Shown: piece after piece, positions 36,586 through 45,885 of the stretch | How positions within the stretch are numbered: position 1 is the first letter of the stretch | Layout: every line of letters starts with the position of its first letter | NCBI GenBank assembly: GCA_022775905.1 | Contig: JALFJX010000009.1 | Coordinates: 62,001-126,000 of the forward strand | Direction of reading: 5' to 3' | Source: Methanobrevibacter sp. | GTDB taxonomy: Archaea; Methanobacteriota; Methanobacteria; Methanobacteriales; Methanobacteriaceae | DNA: 64,000 nucleotides | Made by a program: the position numbers and the translations under genes | Notes under the pieces: generated by a model | Database searches by the model: none | What the model was told of the DNA's origin: nothing | Seen by the model: the letters and a program-made list of their open reading frames with translations, nothing else

Positions 36586-37680
36586 ATGACTAAAATTAAA
36601 GAAGACCAAAAAGCCCACAGGGAAAAAAGGAAAGAATACACATACAACAAATTAAAAGGATTAGGTCAAGAAATCATTGAAGACATTGAAAAAAATAAAG
36701 TTCCTTCCGTTAGAGTCCCATCAAGGGGTACTGGAAACATCGTTTATGATGAAGCTAAAAGATATTACGTATTAGGAGACAGATACGGTAAAAGATCCTT
36801 AGGTAATGTAAAACAAATCAGAAAATTAGGTCAAATGGTTTATGTAGCTAATTTCTGTAAAGATTTAGTAGCACGTGAAAAAACAGCAACCATCAGGGAG
36901 ATGTATTATGTTTCTGAAGGTTGGGGAATTAGTTTTAAAACACAACAAGAATCCAACATTGTTGGAGAAGATTTAGAAGTAACTCTTGGAACCACTCGTG
37001 AAGATTTAGGATTAATGCCAGAGGAAGACGGAGCATCAGTATACGGAGATATTACATTATTAGATGATGATGTTGAAATTAATGCTGCAAAAGCAGGTAA
37101 ATCCGGTTATACAATATCACCAACTATCGATCAAGTAGAATTTTTAGACTGTAATGTTGACAGAGTTATCGCAGTGGAAACCATGGGAATGTTCCACAGG
37201 ATGGTTCAGGAAAATGCAGACAAAAGATTCAACACATTAATTGTTGGACTTAAAGGACAAGCTGCTCGTGCAACAAGAAGATTCCTCCACAGAGTAAATG
37301 ATGAAATTGGATTACCTGTTTACATCTGTAACGACGGAGACCCTTGGGGATTCCACATTGCACAAGTAATTATTTCTGGAAGTGCAAAATTAGCTCACGT
37401 TAACAATGATTTAGCAACACCTGATGCTAAATTCATGGGAGTAACTGCATCTGACATCATCAACTATGACTTGCCAACTGATAAACTCAAAGATGTTGAC
37501 GTCATGAGACTCAAAGAGCTTTCCAAAGACCCAAGGTATAAAAATGATTTCTGGCAAACTGAAATCAAAAAGATGCTTAAAATTGGTAAAAAAGCAGAAC
37601 AGCAATCTTTCTCAAAATATGGGCTTGAGTACGTAGTAGATACTTACTTCCCACAAAAACTTGAAGAATTAGAAAATTAA
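36586..37680 (+). CDS. top6A: DNA topoisomerase VI subunit A (Spo11-type)
   Basis: The cleaving subunit; it makes transient double-strand breaks. The catalytic Tyr is in [10 protein letters not shown] (residues 104-113), and the Toprim metal site is in ETMGMFHRM and [11 protein letters not shown]. Its 364 residues are normal. It starts 8 nt after the stop of top6B with a ggtgatta site overlapping that stop. A T-rich tract (37688-37720) follows and may terminate transcription. Confidence 0.96.
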   Translation: MTKIKEDQKAHREKRKEYTYNKLKGLGQEIIEDIEKNKVPSVRVPSRGTGNIVYDEAKRYYVLGDRYGKRSLGNVKQIRKLGQMVYVANFCKDLVAREKTATIREMYYVSEGWGISFKTQQESNIVGEDLEVTLGTTREDLGLMPEEDGASVYGDITLLDDDVEINAAKAGKSGYTISPTIDQVEFLDCNVDRVIAVETMGMFHRMVQENADKRFNTLIVGLKGQAARATRRFLHRVNDEIGLPVYICNDGDPWGFHIAQVIISGSAKLAHVNNDLATPDAKFMGVTASDIINYDLPTDKLKDVDVMRLKELSKDPRYKNDFWQTEIKKMLKIGKKAEQQSFSKYGLEYVVDTYFPQKLEELEN

Positions 37681-37752
37681 ATCTATTTCTTCATTACTTT
37701 TTCTTTTTTTAAAATATTTTTTACAATCATATTTATATATTAAAAAAATCAT

Positions 37753-37768
37753 ATACCCTAGTAGGTAT
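37753..37768. promoter_or_regulatory. CsoR-type operator O1
   Basis: An imperfect palindrome ATACCCTAGTAGGTAT with five pairing bases on each side (ATACC/GGTAT). It lies between a TATA-like box (37731-37741) and the csoR start, about where transcription should begin. It matches the operator at 38074-38091, so the CsoR-like protein probably represses its own gene here. Confidence 0.7.
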
Positions 37769-37782
37769 GGGTTGTGTTATTT

Positions 37783-38055
37783 ATGAAACAATGTATGGAT
37801 ACTGAAAATTTACATAGAAGACTCAAGAAAATCATAGGGCAGTTAAATGCAATTGATCGTATGATTGAAGAAGACATTCCTTGTGAACAGATATTAATGC
37901 AAGTAAATGCATCAAAATCAGCATTACATAAGGTTGGACACATAATTGTTGAAGGCCACTTAGAACACTGTGTAAAAGAAGCTATTGATGCTGGAGATTC
38001 ATATAAAGCATTAGGCGATATCTCATCAATTTTAGAATATTACTCCAGACTTTAA
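37783..38055 (+). CDS. csoR: CsoR-family copper-sensing repressor
   Basis: A 90-residue helical repressor. The Cu(I) ligands are conserved in type and spacing: Cys34, His59 and Cys63 (GHLEHC), the same spacing as in mycobacterial CsoR. The RRLKKIIGQLNAIDRMIEE stretch is the family N-terminal helix. I use the ATG at 37783; an upstream GTG (37774) and a later ATG (37792) are possible. Palindromic operators lie before this gene and before the ATPase gene. Copper loading is expected to release DNA and turn on export. Confidence 0.88.
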   Translation: MKQCMDTENLHRRLKKIIGQLNAIDRMIEEDIPCEQILMQVNASKSALHKVGHIIVEGHLEHCVKEAIDAGDSYKALGDISSILEYYSRL

Positions 38056-38073
38056 TTTTTTTTAAATTAAATT

Positions 38074-38091
38074 TATACCCTAAGGGGTATA
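38074..38091. promoter_or_regulatory. CsoR-type operator O2
   Basis: A near-perfect palindrome of seven base pairs with a 4-nt centre (TATACCC-TAAG-GGGTATA). It lies 25 nt before the P-type ATPase start and next to an A/T-rich TATA-like run at 38062-38074. It shares the ATACCCTA-GGTAT core of O1. Confidence 0.75.
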
Positions 38092-38115
38092 TCTATATAT
38101 TGGGAGTTGTATAGT

Positions 38116-39996
38116 ATGGATTTGAAATTTAAAAAAGAAGAAAAAACAGAAATCATTTTTATCACAATATCAGCAGTCAGTTTAATTTTAGGATTTACCT
38201 TATCAATTAATTATCTTTCATGGATTCCGATAATATTATGCGGAATTCCAATATTTAAAGAATGTTATAAAGGATTAACAACTGAATTTGACATTAAAGC
38301 AGATTTACTTGTTTCTATAGCAATTATTGCATCAATTATAATTGGTGAAGTTTATGCAGCAGGTGAAATTGCAACAATCATGGCAATTGGTGGATTTTTA
38401 GAAGAATATACTGTATCAAAAGCACAGAGCAGAATTAAAGAACTTGCAAAAATGACCCCAAAAGTTGCAACAATAATAAAAGATAATATTGAAAATACAA
38501 TTCCTATTGAAGAAGTTAAAATTGGAGATATATTAAAAGTACTTCCGGGGGAAAGCATTCCAAATGATGGAATCATTATTAATGGAGAAACATCCATTAA
38601 CCAATCCACACTTACAGGAGAATCAATACCTGTAGATAAAACAGTGAATGATGAAGTATATAGTGGAACAATCAATCTTTATGGATCATTTACCATGAGA
38701 GTAACAAAAATAAGTAAAGACAGTTCCCTTCAAAAATTAATTAAACTTGTTGAATCCTCAAAGCCTGAAAATGCAAAAATTGTAAAAACAGCAGACAAAT
38801 GGGCAACAATGATTGTTGTAATAGCATTCACTGCCTCAATATTAACATACTTATTTACATTTGAAATAATCCGATCAGTTACCATATTAGTAGTATTCTG
38901 TCCATGCGCATTAGTTCTTGCTACCCCAACAGCACTAATGGCTGCTACAAGTAATCTAACAAAATATGGAATTTTGGTAAAAAATGGAGAATCAATAGAG
39001 GAATTAGCTCATGTCGATGAAGTAATATTCGATAAAACAGGAACATTAACTTATGGAACTCCCACTGTAATAAAAGTTACCTCAAAAAATCCAGAAGAAA
39101 TGATGCAAATTGTAACATCACTTGAATCCAAATCAGAACATCCCCTAGCAAAAGCTATTGTAAAATATTACAATAATAAAGATTTAACAGAGGTTAATGA
39201 TTTTAAAATACATATAGGTAAGGGAATTACCGGAACAATCAAAGGAGAAAAAGCAATAGTGGGAAATAAAAAATTCTTAGAATCTGAAGGGATTAAAATA
39301 AATTCATTAAATGATAATAAAAATGGAGAAATAGAAATTTTTGTTGCAAAAGAAAAAGAGCACATTGGAACAATATCCCTTGCAGATACAATACGCAATA
39401 ATTCCAAACCAACAATCAGAAATCTTAAAAAACTAAGAATCAAAACAATATTACTCACTGGTGATAATGAAAATACTGCAAAATCCATTGCAAATCAGCT
39501 CAAGATAAATAATATTAAATTTAATTGCTTACCAGAAGATAAAATCAAATATATTCAAGATGAACAAATAAGAAACCATAGAGTTGCAATGATTGGAGAT
39601 GGAATAAACGATGCCCCTTCCTTAAGAAAATCAAATGTTGGAATATCCATGGGAAAAATAGGTAGCGATCTATCTATTGAATCTTCAAATATTACATTAA
39701 TTAAGGACAATATAGAAAATATCCCTCATTTAATTGAAATATCTAAAAAAACTATAAGAACAATCAATATAAGTATTGGCTTTGCATTGACATTGAATGT
39801 GCTTGCAATGGCATTGGCAATTCTTGGAATATTAAATCCGATTGAAGGAGCATTAATTCATAATATCGGTTCAGTAATTGTAATTATTTACTCCTCCATA
39901 TTGGTCAATTACAAAAGTTCAAAAATAGATTATAAAACCGAACAGTTTGATTTATATAAAACTTTAAATATAACAATGAATAATTATAATTTATAA
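38116..39996 (+). CDS. Heavy-metal P1B-type ATPase, no N-terminal metal-binding domain
   Basis: A metal-exporting ATPase of 626 residues. Visible parts are four helices before residue 100, the actuator TGES (167-170), CPC (262-264) in helix 6, the phosphorylation site DKTGT (306-310), SEHPLAKA, and GDGINDAP. It lacks the usual HMA domain; a separate HMA protein follows. I use the ATG at 38116 with gggag 9 nt before it. CsoR control predicts copper, but helix 8 has an HNxGS pattern (LIHNIGSVIVIIYSS), not the MSxxS of classical Cu+ pumps, so the metal is open. Confidence 0.88.
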   Translation: MDLKFKKEEKTEIIFITISAVSLILGFTLSINYLSWIPIILCGIPIFKECYKGLTTEFDIKADLLVSIAIIASIIIGEVYAAGEIATIMAIGGFLEEYTVSKAQSRIKELAKMTPKVATIIKDNIENTIPIEEVKIGDILKVLPGESIPNDGIIINGETSINQSTLTGESIPVDKTVNDEVYSGTINLYGSFTMRVTKISKDSSLQKLIKLVESSKPENAKIVKTADKWATMIVVIAFTASILTYLFTFEIIRSVTILVVFCPCALVLATPTALMAATSNLTKYGILVKNGESIEELAHVDEVIFDKTGTLTYGTPTVIKVTSKNPEEMMQIVTSLESKSEHPLAKAIVKYYNNKDLTEVNDFKIHIGKGITGTIKGEKAIVGNKKFLESEGIKINSLNDNKNGEIEIFVAKEKEHIGTISLADTIRNNSKPTIRNLKKLRIKTILLTGDNENTAKSIANQLKINNIKFNCLPEDKIKYIQDEQIRNHRVAMIGDGINDAPSLRKSNVGISMGKIGSDLSIESSNITLIKDNIENIPHLIEISKKTIRTINISIGFALTLNVLAMALAILGILNPIEGALIHNIGSVIVIIYSSILVNYKSSKIDYKTEQFDLYKTLNITMNNYNL

Positions 39997-40014
39997 AACA
40001 CAAGGTGATTTAAT

Positions 40015-40218
40015 ATGCCTGAAAAAGAAATCAAAGTTGTGGGCATGCACTGCCCTTCCTGTGTAAATGCTGTTGAATTATGTTTAAAAGATGTTGACGG
40101 AATTGATGATGCTAAAGCAGATTTAGATTCTGGAGTTACCACTTTAACATTATCTGCTGATGTAAGCGATGCAGACATCAACGAAGCTGTTGAAGAAGCA
40201 GGATTTAAAGTAGAATAA
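40015..40218 (+). CDS. HMA-domain metallochaperone (CopZ-like)
   Basis: A 67-residue ferredoxin-fold protein with the metal motif GMHCPSC (Cys13, Cys16). Its length equals one HMA domain. It follows the P-type ATPase by 18 nt after an aaggtga site, without its own operator, so it is co-transcribed. It probably delivers metal to the ATPase, replacing the N-terminal domain that the pump lacks. Confidence 0.9.
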   Translation: MPEKEIKVVGMHCPSCVNAVELCLKDVDGIDDAKADLDSGVTTLTLSADVSDADINEAVEEAGFKVE

Positions 40219-40240
40219 ATCCTCTTTTACTTTTATTTTT

Positions 40241-41008
40241 TTAACTATAAAATTTAATTAAAATATCAACTATTTTTCCAATATCCTTTCCGACCAACAA
40301 ATTATGTTTCAAGTTATCAAAAACAATTAAGTCGGAATTTTTGATGTTGCTACTTAATTCTGTTTGTTCACTCAACAATGACAAATCATCATATTTTCCT
40401 GCCAAGATCAATGTTTTAATATCAATAGCATCCAACATACATTCAACATTGAAATTTAAGATAGCATCAATTGCTTTTTTAACTGCATCAACATTTAAAA
40501 CAACCCTTACATTATTTCTAAGCAATCCAAGATTATGTTCATGCCTTTTAATAACATCAGGACATAGAGTAAACGGAAGAATTGTATCAAAGAATTCTTC
40601 AGGACTATTTGAAATAGCTCTCTTAAATTTATTTAATTCATTTTCAAGATGGTTGCTGCAATAGGAGAAACTAGACATCATAACCAATTATGAAACCTTT
40701 GAAGGATACTTTATTGCAAAGTTAAGTGCAATGGCACCGCCCAAAGAAAGTCCTACCAGATTCACATTATCAATATTTAACTCATCTAAAAGACAATTCA
40801 AATCTTCAGTATATGAATCAACAGTTATTTCATCACCCCATAATTTAGAATCCCCATGGCCCCTTAAATCAAACCGTAGTATTTTATATTTATTTTTAAG
40901 AGGATTTGCTAAAACTTCCCAATAATTTAAGTTATCAGAAAGCCCATGAATAAATACAATAGTTTCACCTTCACCTTCAACAAGATAATTTATAGCAGGT
41001 TTAACCAA
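40241..41008 (-). pseudogene. Alpha/beta hydrolase with one in-frame TAA stop
   Basis: One frame from the TTG at 41008 (ggtgat before it; GTG at 41017 possible) to 40241 is interrupted only by TAA at 40688-40690. The first part has VFIHGLSDNLNYW, FDLRGHGDS, and the nucleophile elbow VGLSLGGA. The second continues with a cap region and IKTLILAGKYDD, then DNLKHNLLVG with the catalytic His. The joined length of 255 residues is normal. The stop replaces a residue in YPSKVS-x-LVMMSSF, where Lys is usual. The substrate is unknown. Confidence 0.85.
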
Positions 41009-41154
41009 AACAATCACCGAAATTAAAATTCAATAAGTATATTTCTATTTAACGTAAATTTAAAATTAATCATCAAATTTTAAATAAGTTAAAAAACAAA
41101 ATTTAATCATATAATATTTTTTTAAATTTATTATAAAATAAAAAGGGATAAAAA

Positions 41155-42171
41155 ATGAAAACTGTTGCAATTAATGGTTATGGAACCATCGGTAAAAGAG
41201 TGGCTGATGCTGTAGCTGCTCAAGATGATATGAAAGTAATTGGTGTAAGTAAAACTAGACCAAACTACGAAGCAAGAACTGCAGTTGAAGAAAAAGGATA
41301 CCCATTATACATTGGAATCCCAGAAAGAGAACAAATGTTCAAAGATGCTGGAATCGAAATAGCTGGTACTGTTGAAGACATGATTCAAGAAGCAGATGTT
41401 GTCGTTGACTGTACTCCCGGAACTATCGGACCACAAAATCTTGAAATGTATAAAAAAGCAGGTGTTAAAGCAATTTACCAAGGTGGAGAAGACCACGATT
41501 TAACAGGTCTTTCATTTAATGCTATTTCTAATTACGATGACTCATACGGTGCAGATTACACTAGAGTAGTATCCTGTAACACTACCGGATTAACCCGTAC
41601 ATTATCCACAATTGACCCGATTGCAGACATCAAGAAAGTTAGAGCAGTAATGGTAAGAAGAGGATCAGATCCCTCTGAAATTAAAAAAGGTCCAATCAAC
41701 GCAATTGTACCAAACCCTCCAAAAGTACCTTCCCACCACGGTCCTGACGTAAAAACTGTTATGAAAGGCATTGATGTGACAACCATTGCATTACTCGTAC
41801 CTACTACATTAATGCACCAACACAACATTATGGTGGAAATCAATAACGAAGTAGAAACCGAAGAAATCATTAAAGCTTTAGAAAAACGTTCCAGAGTTCT
41901 TGTTGTTTCTGCAGAAGAAGGCTTAGGTTCCACTGCTGAATTAATGGAATATGCTAAAGAACTTGGAAGAAACAGAAACGATTTATATGAAATCCCAGTT
42001 TGGAGAGAATCCATCAATATTGTAGGAAATGAATTATTCTACATGCAAGCTGTTCACCAAGAATCTGACGTTGTTCCAGAAAATGTTGATGCAATTCGTG
42101 CACTTTTAGAAATGGAAAGTGACAACGAAAAATCCATCGCAAAAACTAACAAAGCTATGGGGATATTCTAA
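41155..42171 (+). CDS. gap: Glyceraldehyde-3-phosphate dehydrogenase, archaeal type II
   Basis: A phosphorylating, NAD(P)-dependent enzyme that works mainly in gluconeogenesis here. The Rossmann motif [14 protein letters not shown] is N-terminal. The catalytic Cys141 lies in [13 protein letters not shown], and the archaeal [21 protein letters not shown] segment follows. The length (338 aa) is normal, and the codons suggest strong expression. An aaagggataa site precedes the ATG. A small hairpin and T run follow directly. Confidence 0.96.
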   Translation: MKTVAINGYGTIGKRVADAVAAQDDMKVIGVSKTRPNYEARTAVEEKGYPLYIGIPEREQMFKDAGIEIAGTVEDMIQEADVVVDCTPGTIGPQNLEMYKKAGVKAIYQGGEDHDLTGLSFNAISNYDDSYGADYTRVVSCNTTGLTRTLSTIDPIADIKKVRAVMVRRGSDPSEIKKGPINAIVPNPPKVPSHHGPDVKTVMKGIDVTTIALLVPTTLMHQHNIMVEINNEVETEEIIKALEKRSRVLVVSAEEGLGSTAELMEYAKELGRNRNDLYEIPVWRESINIVGNELFYMQAVHQESDVVPENVDAIRALLEMESDNEKSIAKTNKAMGIF

Positions 42172-42184
42172 ATTCCCCTTTTTT
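42159..42184 (+). terminator. Hairpin terminator at the gap stop codon
   Basis: A GC-rich 5-bp stem (GGGGA at 42159-42163 with TCCCC at 42174-42178) spans the TAA stop and is followed by six T. Confidence 0.6.
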
Positions 42185-42206
42185 ACTATTTTTTTAAACG
42201 ATTTAA

Positions 42207-43043
42207 ATGAAACATAAAGTACTTTTTGGACCTGCAGGAAGTCCAGTTGATTATAAAGGTGCTGCATACAAAGCTCCAAAATACATCTCCGAGGAAAGTC
42301 TTGACTCCTATGAATATCAATCCCCCTACGGAGTGAGAATTGGAGAATCCTCAGCAAATACCTTAAAAGAAGAATCTAAAAAGCACGACATTTTAATTTC
42401 AATGCATGCTCCATATTATATTAATTTATGTGCAAAAGAAGAGTCAAAACTTGATAAAAGTATTGGGCATTTAATATCTGCTGCACGTGCTGGTGAATGG
42501 ATGGGAGCATATAGATTAGTATTCCACCCAGGAGCTTATTTGAATAGAAAACCTGAAAAAGCTATGGAAATATCAAAAAATACTGTTAACAGATTATTTG
42601 AAGAGCTTGAAGCTGAAGGAATCAAAGAGTTCACTTTTGCACCTGAAACAACCGGTAAAAGAACACAACTTGGAAATGTCAGAGAAGTTGTTGAATTATG
42701 TGCTACTTTTGATCACTTTGAACCTACAATTGATTTTGCACATGTTCATGCAAGAGGAAGAGGTTTTTTGAATAAAAAAGAAGATTACAATTGTATATTT
42801 TCAACAATCGAAGACCAATTAGATATTGATATGTTGCATTGCCATTTTACAACAATTGAATATGGTAACGGTGGAGAAGTTAAACATCATACTTTAGATG
42901 AAAATGATGAATATGGGCCGCAAATTGAAGATTTGCTTTCAAATTTGATTGACAATGGATGGAATGCAAACATCATCTGTGAAACTCCACTTAGAGATAT
43001 TGATTCACTTAAAATGAAAAAGATATATGAAAATATGATTTAA
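42207..43043 (+). CDS. nfo: Endonuclease IV (AP endonuclease family)
   Basis: A TIM-barrel apurinic/apyrimidinic endonuclease of base-excision repair with three Zn sites. The metal ligands are seen in ISMHAPYYINLC, VFHPGAYLN, FAPETTGKRTQLGN, PTIDFAHVHARG and LHCHFTTIEYG. The 278-residue length is normal. It begins 35 nt after gap, with no clear Shine-Dalgarno motif. It shares TTAA stop codons with the convergent zinc-ribbon gene. Confidence 0.93.
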   Translation: MKHKVLFGPAGSPVDYKGAAYKAPKYISEESLDSYEYQSPYGVRIGESSANTLKEESKKHDILISMHAPYYINLCAKEESKLDKSIGHLISAARAGEWMGAYRLVFHPGAYLNRKPEKAMEISKNTVNRLFEELEAEGIKEFTFAPETTGKRTQLGNVREVVELCATFDHFEPTIDFAHVHARGRGFLNKKEDYNCIFSTIEDQLDIDMLHCHFTTIEYGNGGEVKHHTLDENDEYGPQIEDLLSNLIDNGWNANIICETPLRDIDSLKMKKIYENMI

Positions 43044-43552
43044 TAATCTTTTACAGAATCTATTAAATCATCCATATCCTTAAAAAGGTTATTTATCTCA
43101 ATAGAATCATCTTTATTGGAACTTAGATGAATAACCAATTCATCAATCAAATCATTCATCTTATCAATGAATGTTCTTAATATTTTTAGTTTATTGTCAA
43201 TTTCACGTTCAACAAATTCTTTACTACCATCATTTACTTCAATCATCTTCTTTGTAACTTCCATCTGACTAATAAACAGTTTATTGGAATTGTTAATAGA
43301 AGATAAAAACTTGGTATATGTCATATGAGTCGGATCAAAGAGTTTTCCAACTAATTCTTTTGCTCTTTTTTGTTTAATATCATACTCCTGTTCAATATCA
43401 AACAGCATATCATCATATTTTGACGGAATTGCTTCAACAGGTTGTTCAACACGGAAAACTTCCCTTCCACACTGTGTGCAAAAGTGCTGGCCAAATTCTA
43501 GTTTAGCACCACAGTAAATACAAAAATGATTATGGTCATCATTAATTGTCAT
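43040..43552 (-). CDS. Zinc-ribbon protein with helical C-terminal region, unknown
   Basis: A 170-residue protein. Residues 10-33 form a zinc ribbon (FCIYCGAKLEFGQHFCTQCG). The rest is charged, helical and coiled-coil-like (VTKKMIEVNDGSKEFVEREI), with no membrane segment. The ribbon type is common in archaeal protein-binding domains. It overlaps the convergent nfo stop. I cannot assign a function. Confidence 0.7.
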   Translation of the reverse strand: MTINDDHNHFCIYCGAKLEFGQHFCTQCGREVFRVEQPVEAIPSKYDDMLFDIEQEYDIKQKRAKELVGKLFDPTHMTYTKFLSSINNSNKLFISQMEVTKKMIEVNDGSKEFVEREIDNKLKILRTFIDKMNDLIDELVIHLSSNKDDSIEINNLFKDMDDLIDSVKDY

Positions 43553-43587
43553 ACAGTTATTATTTTAACATAAGTTTTTTATAAATA

Positions 43588-44653
43588 CTATGATTTTCTC
43601 AATTTTAAAATAACCAATTCTGAATCGGTTCCCCATCTCATTGGAGTATCCATTGAACCTACACCAGTTGTAACATGAAGATATTTTCCAAGATTATTTT
43701 TAAATAAACCCATATTATATTCAAATAGCTTATTTGAAAACCAAACTACAGGATAAAATTGTCCACCATGAGTATGGCCTGAAAACTGTATATCAAAGCC
43801 CAATTTGGAAAAATTATCCCAATAATATGGAACATGATAATTGATAATATTGACCAAATTATGATTTATTGAACTTTCATCAAGTTGGAGCACTCCTATC
43901 ACCAAAACTAAAAGTTAAACCAAAGATACTTAAATCCCCAAATTCTTTTCTTTCATTGTCCAAAACAATAATTCCTGCATTTTTACAAGTAGTTATAACA
44001 CTATCAATTCCAGGATAAAAATCATGATTTTCTGGTGTGAATATAATCGGCATGTTAACATCTTTTAATGCCAGAAAGTCATCTTTTTCAACAACAGAAG
44101 AGCCATCAGCAAAATCACCAGAAATAATTGCTAATTCACAAGTGTTTTCCAAGTCTTTTAACTTATTAGCTAAAGATTGAATAAGTTTTTTGTGACGTAC
44201 AGATCCAAAATGAACATCAGACAAATGCACAATGTCAATATCCCTTTCAATATTATCCAATTTTAAAGTTTTCTCATTGATAACTAATTTATGAGCATTA
44301 TAGAAATTGTATATGGCCAAAATAGGCACAATCAATATCAAACCTAAAATAATTTCAAAAGGCAGTTTAACAAACATTCCAAGAGTATAAATAACCACAA
44401 TATCTATTAATAACATTAGAGATGTCCACATCCAAACACCATCAATTGTTGTTAAGAATCTTCTAACAACAGTAGATTTTTTTGATTCAAAAAACATTGG
44501 AATAAAATGCAATAATCCAATCACAACTGCAAGAATAATCAAATATACATCACTAACTCCACCAAAAAGCATTAATAAATATTTTAGTAAAAAGAACTGA
44601 AATATCATATAAAATGGAGTAATAAATAGTATCCTTCTTGTTCTAAAACTCAT
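43588..44653 (-). pseudogene. Membrane calcineurin-like metallophosphoesterase, split by a frameshift
   Basis: Two frames form one gene. The first (44653 to 43880) has four N-terminal hydrophobic helices, then the phosphoesterase motifs HLSDVHFG and ISGDFADGS. The second (43905 to 43588) has INYHVPYYWD and the final metal motif SGHTHGGQFYP. The join is near 43890; deleting one base would give FGDRSAPLDESS. The canonical GNHD motif reads ENHD (TPENHDFYPG), a further possible loss. YkuE-like homologs act on membrane-linked or extracellular phosphodiesters. Confidence 0.85.
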
Positions 44654-44746
44654 AAATTTAACACCAATAATCTATTATACCCCATCAAATATTTAAACAA
44701 TTAAAACAAATGTTAGAAATGTAAAAAATATCGGAGGCGAGTGGAT

Positions 44747-45871
44747 ATGAAAAATGATAACAAAAAAGCAGAAATCAAAACAACTAATCAAAAGCAACAA
44801 CTACAAAAAACTGAAGATAAAGAATGTGCTGAATGTGTCATTTTAAAACCTGTTGGTTATCCATTTGAATTTGCATTGATGGATGAACATATCGAAATTA
44901 CCAACAAAGAATTATTCGAAGAATATGCTCGTGAACAATGGTTAGGATTAGTTGTAAAAGAAAAATCACATTTATTCGATCAAAAAATTATTCCAGATTA
45001 CGGTTTTGAAGTGATTAAAGCAAAACCTGATAACTCAATAATCTCTGAAACAACAAGAATCAAACTTATTGCCGATGAATTGGAAAATAAAAAGGATAAA
45101 AAACCATTTAAATCCAATATACTTATTTCAGATATTGTTGGTCAAGTTAATGCAAAAAACAAGCTTAAAGTTATAAGAAAATATTTGGAGAATCCTGAAA
45201 AGTTTGGACCATGGGCTCCTAAGAACATATTGTTTTACGGACTTCCAGGTACTGGTAAAACTATGCTTGTTAAAGCACTTGCCAATGAACTTGAAGTTCC
45301 ATTGCATTTAATAAAAGCAACATCATTAATTGGAGATCATGTTGGAGATGGTGCATCTAAAATCCATGATTTATTCAAAAAAGCTAGTGAAAATTCACCA
45401 TCAATAATTTTCATAGACGAAATTGATGCAGTTGCACTCCACAGATCATTCCAGTCACTGAGAGGAGATGTTTCAGAAATCGTAAACTCCCTTTTAACAG
45501 AAATGGATGGAATCAGCGAGAATGAATATGTCATAACCATTGGTGCTACCAATAATCCAAGCAGTTTAGATTATGCTATCAGAAGTAGATTTGAAGAAGA
45601 AATTGAATTCAAATTACCTAATGATGAAGAAAGATTAGCAATTCTAAAAAATAATCTCAAAACAATGCCATTAGATTATGAACTTAATTTAGAAAAAATT
45701 GTTAAACTTACAAAAGGATTATCCGGAAGGGACATAAAAGAAAAAATATTAAAAACAGCACTGCACAATGCAATAGCTAATGATTCTGATTTAATAACAA
45801 TGAAAAACATTAATTATTCATTCGAATCAACAAAAATCAAAAATAAAGATATTAAAGGAATGTTTGAATAA
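44747..45871 (+). CDS. AAA-family ATPase, PAN/Cdc48-like single-ATPase protein
   Basis: A 374-residue ATPase with a nonconserved N-terminal 125 residues and one AAA module. Walker A is FYGLPGTGKTMLVKA, Walker B is SIIFIDEIDAVAL, sensor 1 is ITIGATNNPSS, and the arginine finger region is AIRSRFEEEIEF. The C-terminal lid has LTKGLSGRDIKEKIL. The ATG at 44747 is 9 nt from ggagg, better than the GTG at 44741. It is convergent with hemA. Unlike PAN it lacks an N-terminal coiled coil and HbYX tail, so the substrate is unknown. Confidence 0.87.
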   Translation: MKNDNKKAEIKTTNQKQQLQKTEDKECAECVILKPVGYPFEFALMDEHIEITNKELFEEYAREQWLGLVVKEKSHLFDQKIIPDYGFEVIKAKPDNSIISETTRIKLIADELENKKDKKPFKSNILISDIVGQVNAKNKLKVIRKYLENPEKFGPWAPKNILFYGLPGTGKTMLVKALANELEVPLHLIKATSLIGDHVGDGASKIHDLFKKASENSPSIIFIDEIDAVALHRSFQSLRGDVSEIVNSLLTEMDGISENEYVITIGATNNPSSLDYAIRSRFEEEIEFKLPNDEERLAILKNNLKTMPLDYELNLEKIVKLTKGLSGRDIKEKILKTALHNAIANDSDLITMKNINYSFESTKIKNKDIKGMFE

Positions 45872-45881
45872 CCAAACATTC
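45858..45881 (+). terminator. Inverted repeat on the AAA ATPase stop codon
   Basis: A perfect 9-bp inverted repeat (45858-45866 with 45873-45881, 6-nt loop) holds the TAA stop in its loop, between convergent genes. Only weak T-rich DNA follows. Confidence 0.5.
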
Positions 45882-45885
45882 AAAT

